Source: Faunimonas pinastri (GTDB lineage Bacteria; Pseudomonadota; Alphaproteobacteria; Rhizobiales; Afifellaceae). Taken from it: 64,000 bases of DNA. Position 1 is the first letter of the stretch; each line of letters begins with the position of its first letter. The position numbers were made by a program, and so were the translations under genes. Shown here one piece after another: positions 53,800-62,245 of the stretch. The stretch is taken from assembly GCF_900110915.1 (NCBI RefSeq), contig NZ_FOFG01000003.1, forward strand, positions 62,001 to 126,000, read 5' to 3'. The notes under the pieces are model-generated. The model saw nothing but the letters and a program-made list of their open reading frames with translations, was not told the origin of the DNA and did no database searches.

Positions 53800-54585
53800 T
53801 CAGGATCCGTAGCGCCGCCGCGCGAGGAAGCGCAGCAGCAAGGGGAGGGGCATCGCGACGAGGAAGAAAAGCCAGAGCAGCGGAAAGACCGCCGTCAGGC
53901 CGATATCCTGCAGATTGACCCAGAGCTTCACCGGGATGCCCTGGGGATAGTAGGCCACGATCAGCACGATGCCGAATTCGCCGAGCGCGCGCACCCACGC
54001 GACCGCCAGCCCGGCGATCAGCCCCAGACGCGCCAACGGCAGGGTGACGGAGAAGAACACCTCGCGCGGCGTCCGGCCAAGGGTGAGTGCCACGTCTTCC
54101 AGCGGCCGTGGAACGCCTTCGAAAGCCGCCCGCGCGGCCACGACATAATAGGGTCCGGCCCCGTAACACTGCGCCAGGATGAAGGCTGGGACGCTGTTGC
54201 TCAGCGAAATCCCGGCGCGCTGGAGAAGCATTCCGGCGGGCGCGTAGGGTCCGTAGAAGGAGGCGAGCAGGATGCCCATCGCGAGCGGTGGCGAGAGCAG
54301 CGGCAGGAGCAGGAGCGCGTCCGGCAACCAGCGGCCGCGCCATTGCGTCCGCGCCAGCCACCAGGCGAGCGGAGTGCCCAGCAGCGAGATCAACGCCAGA
54401 GACGCAAGACTGCAGAGCAGCGAGACGCGAACAGCCTCCAGGTCGCCCTCGGCGAAGCCGAAGGTGCGCCACTCCGTCTGGCTTGCCAGCGCCACGAACG
54501 GCGCCAGCAGGAGAATCAGTGCGAGCGCTCCGACGAGGCTTGCTGCGGGAGACGAACTCCGTCCCTCGCCTTGCTGTGTCTGCAA
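53800..54585 (-). CDS. Molybdate/tungstate-type ABC permease
   Basis: A 261-residue permease with about six membrane segments. GTPLAWWLARTQWRGRWLPD and the EAA loop LEDVALTLGRTPREVFFSVTL are typical of ModB/WtpB/TupB proteins. It is encoded between the binding protein and the ATPase. Confidence 0.87.
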   Translation of the reverse strand: MQTQQGEGRSSSPAASLVGALALILLLAPFVALASQTEWRTFGFAEGDLEAVRVSLLCSLASLALISLLGTPLAWWLARTQWRGRWLPDALLLLPLLSPPLAMGILLASFYGPYAPAGMLLQRAGISLSNSVPAFILAQCYGAGPYYVVAARAAFEGVPRPLEDVALTLGRTPREVFFSVTLPLARLGLIAGLAVAWVRALGEFGIVLIVAYYPQGIPVKLWVNLQDIGLTAVFPLLWLFFLVAMPLPLLLRFLARRRYGS

Positions 54586-54597
54586 GGACGGCCCGAG

Positions 54598-55509
54598 TTA
54601 CATCTTGCCGCCCTTGGGCTCGTTATAGCCGTGATCCCTCAGCAGTTTCTGCCCTTCCGGCTGCTGCAGGTAGTCCACGAAGGCTTTCGCTTCCGTCGGG
54701 TTCTGCGCGCCCTTCACGACGGCGGCGTAATACACCATCGGTTCCGGCTTCAGCACCTTGTCCTTGCCGTCCTTGTCCTTCAGCGAGAACTGGACCTTGT
54801 CGTACCATTCGGCAGCGAGGTCGGGGTTGCTCAGGTTGATCTCGTCCGGCAGTTTCACATAGGGCAGCTTTGCCGAGATCGTGGCGGCCTCGTAACCTGA
54901 GCTGGCGTCGATCTGGCCGGCTTCCAGTCGGGCGAAAGCCGAAGGCTCCGCGAAGATCTGCTGCTTGTTGACGATGTCGCCGATGATCTTGGAGGAGAGA
55001 TCCGGCTGATTGTAGTAGCGCTGGGCCAGGAGCAGGGTGAAGATGATGTTCTGTCCCTGCGGATCGGTGGCCGGATCGGTCCGTCCGAACTTCAGGTCCG
55101 GCGATTCCAGCACCTTCCACCAGTCGCCCTTGCCGCTCTTTGCGGCTTCGAACCGGGGCGCGAACTTGCTCTTGGGGTTGTAGGCGATCACCATGGCCGT
55201 GCTGGCGACCGGATACGCTTCGTCGACGAGGCCCGCCTGCTGCAGAATACGCATTGGGCCGGGATTGATGGAGATGAAGACGTCGGCCTGCACCTGCTTG
55301 GCGGCGATCAGCCGGGCCAGCCCGTAGGCGCCTTGCCCGATGCCGCGATATTCGTCGCCATGAGCCTTGGCGAAGCTCGGGCCCAGGAACTTGTCCATCA
55401 CCACGCCCATCGACCCCGCATAAGCGACGGTCAGTGTCCCCGAGGCATGGGCCGTGCCGGCCGCGAGTGCCAGCCCGAGAGCGCCGAACAAAGTTGCGAT
55501 CTTCCGCAT
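54598..55509 (-). CDS. Molybdate/tungstate-type ABC substrate-binding protein (WtpA/ModA-like)
   Basis: A 303-residue periplasmic protein with signal peptide MRKIATLFGALGLALAAGTA followed by HASGTLTVAYAGSM. The block LKFGRTDPATDPQG is like WtpA, where DP residues help bind the oxyanion. The start at 55509 has AAGG at correct spacing, unlike the ATG at 55515. A Mo-box lies 111 bp upstream. Tungstate or molybdate is the likely ligand; which one is not decided by sequence. Confidence 0.87.
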   Translation of the reverse strand: MRKIATLFGALGLALAAGTAHASGTLTVAYAGSMGVVMDKFLGPSFAKAHGDEYRGIGQGAYGLARLIAAKQVQADVFISINPGPMRILQQAGLVDEAYPVASTAMVIAYNPKSKFAPRFEAAKSGKGDWWKVLESPDLKFGRTDPATDPQGQNIIFTLLLAQRYYNQPDLSSKIIGDIVNKQQIFAEPSAFARLEAGQIDASSGYEAATISAKLPYVKLPDEINLSNPDLAAEWYDKVQFSLKDKDGKDKVLKPEPMVYYAAVVKGAQNPTEAKAFVDYLQQPEGQKLLRDHGYNEPKGGKM

Positions 55510-55619
55510 GATCATACCTTCTCACGCCCACCGAGGGCTCGTGGCACGGTGGGTATCGTTGGATGCTTCCATGAAGCGGCGCAGACACTAACGCCGGTTC
55601 GGTCGCGTGAAAGGCCAAT

Positions 55620-55643
55620 CGTTATTCCCGCGCGGATATAGCG
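55620..55643 (-). promoter_or_regulatory. Mo-box (ModE-type operator), transporter 1 side
   Basis: A 24-bp near-palindrome. Read on the minus strand it runs CGCTATATCC...GGGAATAACG. It matches its partner at 55735 in 20 of 24 positions and fits the ModE consensus CGNTATAT-N-ATAACG. It faces the minus-strand ModA/WtpA-like operon. Such sites respond to molybdate-loaded ModE; no modE gene is in the window. Confidence 0.8.
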
Positions 55644-55734
55644 CATGTGGGGAGAAAGCCGGCGGGAGGGCAGGCGATCGCGCGAATTCAGGGGTTGGAA
55701 AGCTCAGGCGAGGCTGGGCCTTGCCAGTCTCCTG

Positions 55735-55758
55735 CGTTATATCCCATCGGGAATAACG
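55735..55758 (+). promoter_or_regulatory. Mo-box (ModE-type operator), transporter 2 side
   Basis: A 24-bp palindrome CGTTATATCC...GGGAATAACG, 69 bp before the start of the B12-type importer operon. It is the mirror-image partner of the box at 55620. Its presence links this importer to molybdenum or tungsten rather than iron or cobalamin. Confidence 0.82.
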
Positions 55759-55827
55759 GAGAATCTTTCCGTTGAGCTCGTCGTGTTGCGGGCCGCCTTC
55801 TCATCCTCTTCCCGGACCCTGATCGCC

Positions 55828-56892
55828 ATGAGTCTCCATTCCCTTCTTCGCGCGAGCCCCGCAGCCGGCGTCTTCCTGATGGTGGCCTGCCTCTCGTTTC
55901 CCGCCTTCGCCGACCGGGTCGTCAAGGATCAGATCGGTCATGAGGTCCACGTCCCGAATGTCGTGAGCCGGGCGGTCATCCTCCAGCACCAGACGTTGGA
56001 CATCGCGGTCGAACTCGGGGCCTTCGACAAGGTGGCCGGCGTTCTGGAAGAATGGAAGAAGCAGCTCGGCCCGCGTTTCGCCCGCCTCGCGCCCGGCATC
56101 GAGAAGCTGCCGACGCCCGGCGGCCTGACCAAGGTCAACATCGAGGAGTTGCTGAAGCTCAAGCCGGACGTCGTCTTCGTCACCAACTACGCCCCGGAGG
56201 AGATGCGCGAGCAAATCGCCGCCGTCGGAATTCCGGTCGTGGCCGTCTCGCTGCTGACGGTCGATCCGGCGGAAGCGACGAAGCTCAACCCGCAAGTGAA
56301 GGATGAAACCGCCGCGACGGATCAGGGCCTCACGGACGGCATTCGCCTCATCGCCGATGTCCTGGATCGCAAGGCCGAAGGGGAAAAGCTCATCGCCAAG
56401 GCCACGGCTTCGCGCAAGCTTGTGGCCGAGCGTCTCGCCGGCATCTCCGAGGCGCAGCGCGTGCCGGTCTATATGGCCAATCCCGATCTCACCACCTACG
56501 GGCATGGCAAATACACCGGCCTGATGATGGAACGGTCGGGCGCGCGAAACGTCGCCAATGCGATCGCCGGCTTCAAGCAGGTGAGCATGGAAGACGTCCT
56601 TGCCTGGAATCCCGCCGTCATCTTCGTGCAGGAGCGCTACCCGGCGGTGGTCGACGATATCCGAAAGAGCGCGTCCTGGCAGGGGATAGACGCCGTCAAG
56701 AACGGGCGCATCTACCTGATGCCGGAATACGCCAAGGCCTGGGGCTATCCCATGCCCGAGGCGCTGGCGCTGGGCGAACTCTGGATGGCCAAGAAGCTCT
56801 ACCCGGACCGCTTCGCCGATATCGACATGAAGAAGGAAGCCGACGACTATTACCGGGAGTTCTACCGGACCTCGTTCGACCTGGAACAGTGA
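55828..56892 (+). CDS. MolA-like (BtuF/FecB-type) substrate-binding protein
   Basis: A 354-residue peripla_BP_2 protein with signal peptide (MSLHSLLRASPAAGVFLMVA, cleavage near AFADRV). The mature part starts VVKDQIGHEVHVPN, and the class's long backbone helix and two lobes are recognisable (IEELLKLKPDVVFVTNYAPE). Most relatives bind siderophores or cobalamin, but MolA of Haemophilus influenzae binds molybdate and tungstate. The Mo-box upstream and molbindin downstream favour the latter. The ATG at 55828 is chosen because it begins the signal peptide; a strong ribosome-binding site is not visible. Confidence 0.8.
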   Translation: MSLHSLLRASPAAGVFLMVACLSFPAFADRVVKDQIGHEVHVPNVVSRAVILQHQTLDIAVELGAFDKVAGVLEEWKKQLGPRFARLAPGIEKLPTPGGLTKVNIEELLKLKPDVVFVTNYAPEEMREQIAAVGIPVVAVSLLTVDPAEATKLNPQVKDETAATDQGLTDGIRLIADVLDRKAEGEKLIAKATASRKLVAERLAGISEAQRVPVYMANPDLTTYGHGKYTGLMMERSGARNVANAIAGFKQVSMEDVLAWNPAVIFVQERYPAVVDDIRKSASWQGIDAVKNGRIYLMPEYAKAWGYPMPEALALGELWMAKKLYPDRFADIDMKKEADDYYREFYRTSFDLEQ

Positions 56893-57935
56893 CCGCTTCG
56901 AACGCAGACGGGGCAGGGGTGCCCCGGCGGCCGGGCGTGATGCTCGCCGGCATGGCGGCCCTGCTCCTGGTCTGCGCGATCGCCTCCCTCGGGATCGGCC
57001 GGATCGACATTCCCTTCTGGCGGGTGGTCGAGGTTCTCTGCTCGGCCGTCGTGCCGTCCCCGACGATAACGCCGCTGGAATGGAACGTGGTGGTCACGGT
57101 GCGGCTGCCGCGAGTGCTCCTGGCGCTCCTGTCCGGCGGAGGGCTGGCGCTGGCCGGCGCCGCGCTTCAGGGCGTCTTCCGCAATCCGCTGGTTGGGCCG
57201 CAGGTCGTCGGGGTCTCGTCGGGCGCCGCCTTCGGGGGAACGCTTGCCATCCTTCTCTCGCTGCCGAGATTCGGGCTGCTGTCATTCGCCTTCTTCTTCG
57301 GCCTGCTGGCGCTTGTCCTTGTGTACGGCCTGAACTCGTTCGTCTCGCGCAGGAACCTGCTGGCGCTCGTTCTTGCCGGGGTCGTGGTGCACGGCTTCTT
57401 CGGTGCGCTCGTCAGCCTCGTCCAGTATCTGGCCGATACGGAAGACAAGCTCCCGGCCATGGTGTTCTGGCTTCTCGGCAGCCTCGCCACCGCGAGCTGG
57501 TCCAAAGTCGCCCTCGTCTGCGGGCCTGTCCTCGTGGGCGGCGGCCTCCTGCTCGCGCTGCGCTGGCGGATCAATCTCCTGTCCATGGGCGATGAGGATG
57601 CGCGGGCGCTCGGGATCGATGTGGAACGGATGCGCTGGTTCGTCCTGGCGCTTGTCGCGGCGATCGTTTCGGCTCAGGTCGCCGTCAGCGGGATCATCGG
57701 GTGGATCGGACTGGTCGTTCCCCACACGGCGCGGATGCTCGTCGGGCCGGACCACCGGACGATGATGCCGGCCTCGTTCCTGCTGGGAGGTTTCTTCCTC
57801 ATCGTCGTGGACGACGTCGCCCGCACCGTCAGCGGGACGGAGATACCGCTTGGCATCCTCACGGCTTTGATCGGAACGCCCGTCTTCGCCTTCCTGCTTC
57901 GGCGTAGCCAACGAATGGGCGGGCGGCATGGCTGA
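56889..57935 (+). CDS. MolB-like (FecCD-type) ABC permease
   Basis: A 348-residue permease with about ten membrane segments. RLPRVLLALLSGGGLALAGA, then GVFRNPLVGPQVVGVSSGAA and the coupling region GWIGLVVPHTARMLVGPDHR define the FecCD/BtuC family. The GTG start overlaps the binding-protein stop by 4 nt. It functions as a homodimer in known type II importers. Confidence 0.9.
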   Translation: MTASNADGAGVPRRPGVMLAGMAALLLVCAIASLGIGRIDIPFWRVVEVLCSAVVPSPTITPLEWNVVVTVRLPRVLLALLSGGGLALAGAALQGVFRNPLVGPQVVGVSSGAAFGGTLAILLSLPRFGLLSFAFFFGLLALVLVYGLNSFVSRRNLLALVLAGVVVHGFFGALVSLVQYLADTEDKLPAMVFWLLGSLATASWSKVALVCGPVLVGGGLLLALRWRINLLSMGDEDARALGIDVERMRWFVLALVAAIVSAQVAVSGIIGWIGLVVPHTARMLVGPDHRTMMPASFLLGGFFLIVVDDVARTVSGTEIPLGILTALIGTPVFAFLLRRSQRMGGRHG

Positions 57936-58710
57936 ACCGGGCCTTTGGTTGCAGAACGCCGGACACTCCTTCGACGGCAGCGCGTGGCAGTTCCAGGCCC
58001 TCGACCTGCAACTCCGTCGCGGCGAAATCCTGGCGATCCTCGGCCCGAACGGGCGCGGGAAATCCACGCTTCTGCGCTGCATGGCCGGGCTTCTCGGGCT
58101 GAGCACAGGCACGGTGAGAGCCACCGGCCATATCGGCTTCGTTCCGCAGGATTTCGCGCGGTCGTTCCCCTACAGCACCCTGGATATCGTTCTGATGGGC
58201 CGCGCGCGCCACATCTCCCTCTTCGGCACGCCCGGTTCGCGAGACGAGAAGATCGCCCTGGATGCCCTCGGGACCGTGGGAATGAGGGCGGTCGCCGGGA
58301 AGTCCTTCGACGATCTGTCGGGCGGGCAGCGGCAGCTTGTGCTGATCGCCCGCGCGCTGGCGGGAGAGAACGAGATCCTTCTTCTGGACGAGCCGGCCTC
58401 CGCTCTGGATCTGCACAATCAGGACAAGGTCCTGTCCCTCGTGCATCGGCTTTCCTGCGAGGGTCTGGCGGTCGCCTTCACGACCCACCAGCCGAACCAC
58501 GCCCTCGCCATCGCCGATCAGGTTCTGCTGATGCCGGAACTCGGCCTCGCGCTCGTCGGCGGCGCCGATGCCGTCATGACCGAGGCCAATCTTCAGACGC
58601 TCTACGGCCTGCCCGTGCGAACGCTGCGTTTCGAGGAAGGCGGCGAGCCTCGCGCCGCTGTCGTTCCCCTTTATCGAGGGCGCGCCAGACCCGATGCCGG
58701 ACAGCGATAG
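57928..58710 (+). CDS. MolC-like (FecE/BtuD-type) ABC ATPase
   Basis: A 260-residue ATPase: Walker A GPNGRGKST (the usual A replaced by R), signature LSGGQRQLVLIARAL, Walker B LLLDEPASALDLHNQ, H-loop FTTHQPNHA. It overlaps the permease gene by 8 nt. It completes a type II importer set with the two preceding genes. Confidence 0.9.
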   Translation: MAEPGLWLQNAGHSFDGSAWQFQALDLQLRRGEILAILGPNGRGKSTLLRCMAGLLGLSTGTVRATGHIGFVPQDFARSFPYSTLDIVLMGRARHISLFGTPGSRDEKIALDALGTVGMRAVAGKSFDDLSGGQRQLVLIARALAGENEILLLDEPASALDLHNQDKVLSLVHRLSCEGLAVAFTTHQPNHALAIADQVLLMPELGLALVGGADAVMTEANLQTLYGLPVRTLRFEEGGEPRAAVVPLYRGRARPDAGQR

Positions 58711-59467
58711 AATGATGCCTGGGACAAATCAGAACGAAATCCGGGTGCTTGCCGCGGGAAGCCTCCGCCACGCGATGGCCTCCCTCGGCGCAGCGTTCGA
58801 GAGCCGCACTGGCCTGGCGATCAAGGCGCGCTTCGGACCTGCGGGCGTTCTCAGGGAACAGATCGAAGCTGGCGAGGCGTTCGACCTTTTCGCGTCCGCC
58901 AACCTGGCCCATCCGGAAAAACTCTGCGAGCGGGGACTGTCCGGTCCGGTGACCTGCTTTGCGCAAAACCGACTGTGCATCGTGGCCCGCGCAGCCCTTG
59001 GGCTCACGCCGGAGAACATGCTGCAGGTCATGCTCGATCCGCTGACAAGGCTCGCGACATCCACCCCGGGGGCCGATCCATCCGGGGATTACGCGATGGC
59101 ATTCTTCCAGGCGGTAGAACGCAGCTCTCCGGGCGTCGGCAGCAAGCTTGCCGGAAAATCGCTTCATCTGGTGGGAGGGGCCGGGTCGTCCCTCGTGCCG
59201 GCTGGATTCAGCGCGTCGGAATGGCTGATCGGCAACGATCAGGCGGACCTCTTCGTCGGATATCTCAGCGGCGCCGGATCGGCCCTGCTCAACCCCGATC
59301 TCAGCGTGTTGCCCCTGCCGCCGGATCTCGGCCCCGAGGTGAAATACGGCCTCTGCCTCGCTCGGCAGTTCAGGCCGGGAGCCGAACAGTTGCGAGCGTT
59401 CCTGTTGTCCGCCGAAGCGCAGGCGATCCTGGCCGAGCACGGTTTTCTTCCCTGCGCCGGCGAGTAG
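58694..59467 (+). CDS. ModA-like molybdate-binding protein without signal peptide
   Basis: A protein of up to 257 residues in the ModA family (EIRVLAAGSLRHAMASLGAA; FDLFASANLAHPEKL; SGAGSALLNPDL). After only about 14 polar residues the first beta strand starts, so there is no export signal from any in-frame start (58694, 58712 or 58715). It should be cytoplasmic, an unusual place for a ModA protein. It overlaps the ATPase gene and precedes molbindin, so it could store or buffer the oxyanion or hand it over inside the cell. Confidence 0.75.
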   Translation: MPDSDRMMPGTNQNEIRVLAAGSLRHAMASLGAAFESRTGLAIKARFGPAGVLREQIEAGEAFDLFASANLAHPEKLCERGLSGPVTCFAQNRLCIVARAALGLTPENMLQVMLDPLTRLATSTPGADPSGDYAMAFFQAVERSSPGVGSKLAGKSLHLVGGAGSSLVPAGFSASEWLIGNDQADLFVGYLSGAGSALLNPDLSVLPLPPDLGPEVKYGLCLARQFRPGAEQLRAFLLSAEAQAILAEHGFLPCAGE

Positions 59468-59609
59468 CAGAAGGCTGCCCCTGGGGCTGTGAGGCCTGGA
59501 TGCGCGGGGACCGCCTCGCGACAGGCCGTTGTGTCCCGGGGGCGGATATGGAACGCTTCACGTTGCGGGCGGCTTCGTCCATTGCCGATAATCGGGAAAG
59601 AGATCGATC

Positions 59610-59819
59610 ATGAAAATCAGCGCGCGTAACCAGCTGAAGGGGCGAATTGTGGAAGTGCGGAAGGGAACGACGACCGCGCATGTGCGCGTGGAAATCGGGT
59701 CCGGTCAGATCGTGACCGCGGCGATCACCAACGAGGCCGTCGACGACCTCGGCCTGAAGGAAGGCAACATGGCGACCGTGGTCATCAAGGCGTCCGATGT
59801 CATGGTCGCCGTCGATTGA
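59610..59819 (+). CDS. mop: Molbindin (single-domain Mop, TOBE domain)
   Basis: A 69-residue protein beginning MKISARNQLKGRIVEVRKGT, the standard Mop start, followed by the TOBE pattern VRVEIGSGQIVTAAITNEAV and ending in VVIKASDVMVAVD. Molbindins form hexamers that bind molybdate or tungstate in the cytoplasm and act as a reserve. Preceded by GGGAAAGAG. The stop overlaps the start of the secreted-protein gene. Confidence 0.92.
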   Translation: MKISARNQLKGRIVEVRKGTTTAHVRVEIGSGQIVTAAITNEAVDDLGLKEGNMATVVIKASDVMVAVD

Positions 59820-60316
59820 TGAAATGCGCCGCCGTCCTCGTCGCACTGCTCTGCGCTTCGCCGGCTCTGGCGGACGAGCCGCGCGGTTGCGACAAGTTCA
59901 AGTGGCCCATCGTTGCGGACCAGCAAGCGAACCTGAATGCCTCTCGACCGCTGCCGAGCGGCCGAGAGGGAGTTGCTCCCGCGGGTTCGATGATCGTGTC
60001 GCTCACCAGTCTCGGCGAAGCCGGCCTCCCGAAGCAGCCGGAACGTTCGCCGCGTGACCCTCAGGCGAAGGCCGGGTTCATCCGCTTCGCCGCACCTCCG
60101 CAACCAGGGCCGATCCAGCTTACGCTCGCCGATGCCGCGTGGTTGGACGTGGTTCAGGACGGAAACTATGTGGAGCCTTCCGCCTTCAGCGGTGCTCTGG
60201 ATTGCCCCGGAGCTCGCAAGAGCATCCGCTTCGACCTGAAACCAGCGCCATTCACCCTGCAGTTCAGCGGCTCTCCGGTCGACAGGCTGCGGCTCACCCT
60301 GCATCCGGTGGAGTAG
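59819..60316 (+). CDS. Small secreted protein of unknown function
   Basis: A 165-residue protein with a clear signal peptide (MKCAAVLVALLCASPALADE). The mature domain includes GCDKFKWPIVADQQANLN and ends in a beta-rich part (AAWLDVVQDGNYVEPSAFSG). It has two cysteines in the mature part, which could form a disulfide. I do not recognise a named family. The ATG overlaps the mop stop (TGATG), so it is part of the molybdenum operon and probably acts in the periplasm in the same process. Confidence 0.75.
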   Translation: MKCAAVLVALLCASPALADEPRGCDKFKWPIVADQQANLNASRPLPSGREGVAPAGSMIVSLTSLGEAGLPKQPERSPRDPQAKAGFIRFAAPPQPGPIQLTLADAAWLDVVQDGNYVEPSAFSGALDCPGARKSIRFDLKPAPFTLQFSGSPVDRLRLTLHPVE

Positions 60317-60410
60317 CGAGCAAAGGCCGGAGCTCGATGGGCGCCGTCCTCCTTCGAGCGTTCTCCGAATGACGGGTGGCCGTTGGACAGCTCCGGGCTT
60401 TTCCGGGCGC

Positions 60411-60545
60411 GGGAGATCTGCAAGGCCACGGGCAACCTTCAGTGCGGTCCGGATCCTGCTCGGTCACACGAAGCTGGAAAGCCCGGTGCGCGGTCCCGGT
60501 CTGGAGGTTGAGGACGCCCTGATCCTCGCCGAAAGAACGGAGGCG
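60411..60545 (+). pseudogene. Frameshifted remnant of a tyrosine recombinase C-terminus
   Basis: One frame gives EICKATGNLQ, and after a shift the next gives AVRILLGHTKLESPVRGPGL and then EVEDALILAERTE. Together they match the end of phage-type integrases (KTGNLRAVQLLLGHTKLEST...EVDDALEIAE), with the catalytic-helix LLGHTKLEST region still recognisable and the Tyr lost. The rest of 60317-60688 shows nothing else. It marks an old integration event at the end of the molybdenum island. Confidence 0.7.
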
Positions 60546-60688
60546 GATCGACGGGTGTCCGATCGCCTCCTGCTGAACGACGGACGGCTGCTTCGTGGTG
60601 CCGTTCCATCCGTCCCCATGGGGCAATGGGGTGGTTCCTGACGGTGCCGCTTTCGCCAACGATGACTGGAAAGCTGCCCTTACGGTGC

Positions 60689-61343
60689 CTAGCGCCTCAC
60701 AACCTCACCGACGCCCTCAGAGAGGATTCGCGCGCCGATAGCGCCGAACGCCAGACCGAACAAGGCATCCGTGGCTCTTGCGAAACGTGCCTGCACCTTC
60801 CGAACGGCGCCTAGCGAGAACAGGGTCGCGTAGACGCCGTAGATGACGATTGCGGAGGCGCAGCCAACCGGCGCGAAGCCAAGAACCTGCGGGGCGGTCA
60901 GGCCTGAGCCGTACAGAAAAGTCGCCACCGCGGCCCAGGCCAAAGCAGATTTCGGATTTGAAAGGTTGATGAGAAGACCGCGCCGCCATGCCGTGTATGG
61001 CGTCCAGCTGCCCTCATCGGCCTTGATCGAAGGGGTTCCCCCAACAGCCGCAGCTCGCAACGCCCTGAATGCGACGAAGCAGAGATAGGCGCCTCCCAGG
61101 ATCTTCATCCCCGTAAGAATGGCTGGGTAGAGCGTCAGAAGAGCGCCGAACCCAGCCGCCGCTGCAACTACCCAGAGAAGGACACCGGCGGCGATGCCGA
61201 GGACGACAAAAAAAGGCTGCCCGTCGGCCATGGCCGAGGGCTGCCCCAGCTACCGCGAACAGATTGGGGCCAGGACTGATCTGCGCCAATGCGATCCCGG
61301 TGAGAGCGATGAGATACGCGTGTAGCAAGGCAGTCCCCTCCAT
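60689..61343 (-). pseudogene. LysE/RhtB-family exporter with a frameshift
   Basis: Two frames join into one ~217-residue LysE-type transporter. The N-terminal frame (61343 down) reads MEGTALLHAYLIALTGIALA then QISPGPNLFAVAGAALGHGR, and the C-terminal frame (to 60689) holds the remaining membrane segments (FVVLGIAAGVLLWVVAAAAG onward). The switch falls at a seven-base A run (61208-61214); deleting one base restores AAFFVVLGIA. It would export an amino acid such as threonine or homoserine lactone. A sequencing error in the homopolymer is equally possible. Confidence 0.75.
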
Positions 61344-61431
61344 TCCTGTATTCGTCTGCCTCTCTCATATAGCAGTGCCCTCGCATCAAGTTCGACGAGT
61401 GACAGATTGTTCGCCCGCGACTATCGGAGGT

Positions 61432-62007
61432 TCATCGCCCCTGCTGCGAGGGCAACGTATCTGGGCGCAGGTATGAGAACATGTGGGCGACATAATCGGC
61501 CTTGCCCAACTCGATGCCCTGGCCGCGCAATATCGTGTAGGCCGTCATCACGTGGAAGTAGAATTGCGGTAACGTCCAATCGCGTGCGTACTGCTCGGCA
61601 GTGAGGTCGAACACCATGCCTTGCGGCAATGCATGCGCGACCGGCGCCGCTGGATCCACTGCGGGCATGTTTGCCGCCGCTTGCTCCACCAGCGCGATGG
61701 TCTCCGCGATCCTCTTTCGCGCATCCTCGATCGAACCCGGGTGCTCGGCCGCGTTCCGCCCCTCGTCAAGAAGGATGCCCACCGAGGCCGGGAAATCCTG
61801 ACCGCGGAGACGGAAAATCCCTTCCTGTGCCTGCACGCACGCGAAGCGGACCTGGGTGGAAAGCGGGAACATATCGGGGGCGATACGCGCGGCTAGCAGA
61901 GCCTCCGCTCCGCCGCCCGGCCTCTGCGTCTCGGCCTTGCCGAGCCAGGCCGAAAGAGCCCCCAGCATCTGCACGTAGGTCGGAATCAATAGATCTGGCA
62001 ATGTCAT
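61432..62007 (-). CDS. DUF1993-family protein
   Basis: A 191-residue, mostly helical protein starting MTLPDLLIPTYVQMLGALSA, with RFACVQAQEGIFRL in the middle and the C-terminal FHVMTAYTILRGQGIELGKA and DYVAHM. These match DUF1993 proteins, which adopt a DinB-like four-helix arrangement with conserved histidines; no function is established. The start at 62007 is chosen over a longer frame with a non-conserved leader. It stands alone between the exporter remnant and the kinase. The 238-bp gap before the kinase gene's 3' end shows nothing notable. Confidence 0.8.
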   Translation of the reverse strand: MTLPDLLIPTYVQMLGALSAWLGKAETQRPGGGAEALLAARIAPDMFPLSTQVRFACVQAQEGIFRLRGQDFPASVGILLDEGRNAAEHPGSIEDARKRIAETIALVEQAAANMPAVDPAAPVAHALPQGMVFDLTAEQYARDWTLPQFYFHVMTAYTILRGQGIELGKADYVAHMFSYLRPDTLPSQQGR

Positions 62008-62245
62008 CGGGTTTCTCTCTGCAATCTTCGACCTACGGCCGATCCAGCCTTTGCGGATCGCCTGATCCGGGCAGGCCGCTGACGCTACGTCCGCAGTTCT
62101 CGTGGCGATCATTCGTGAGCTCGGGCAAATGCGGACTGACGGCTCCTGATGGTCACGCTGTCAATGAAGCGGACGAATACGCCTCCCGGGCCCGCTTCGG
62201 ATCTTTCCATTCAAATCTGCGTCTATCAGCCTTTCGCGTTCTCTT

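Noticed and set aside
55828-58710. Calling the FecCD-type transporter an iron-siderophore or cobalamin importer
   Set aside because: Homology alone would allow it, but a Mo-box in its promoter, a ModA-like gene and molbindin in the same operon make molybdate or tungstate more likely.
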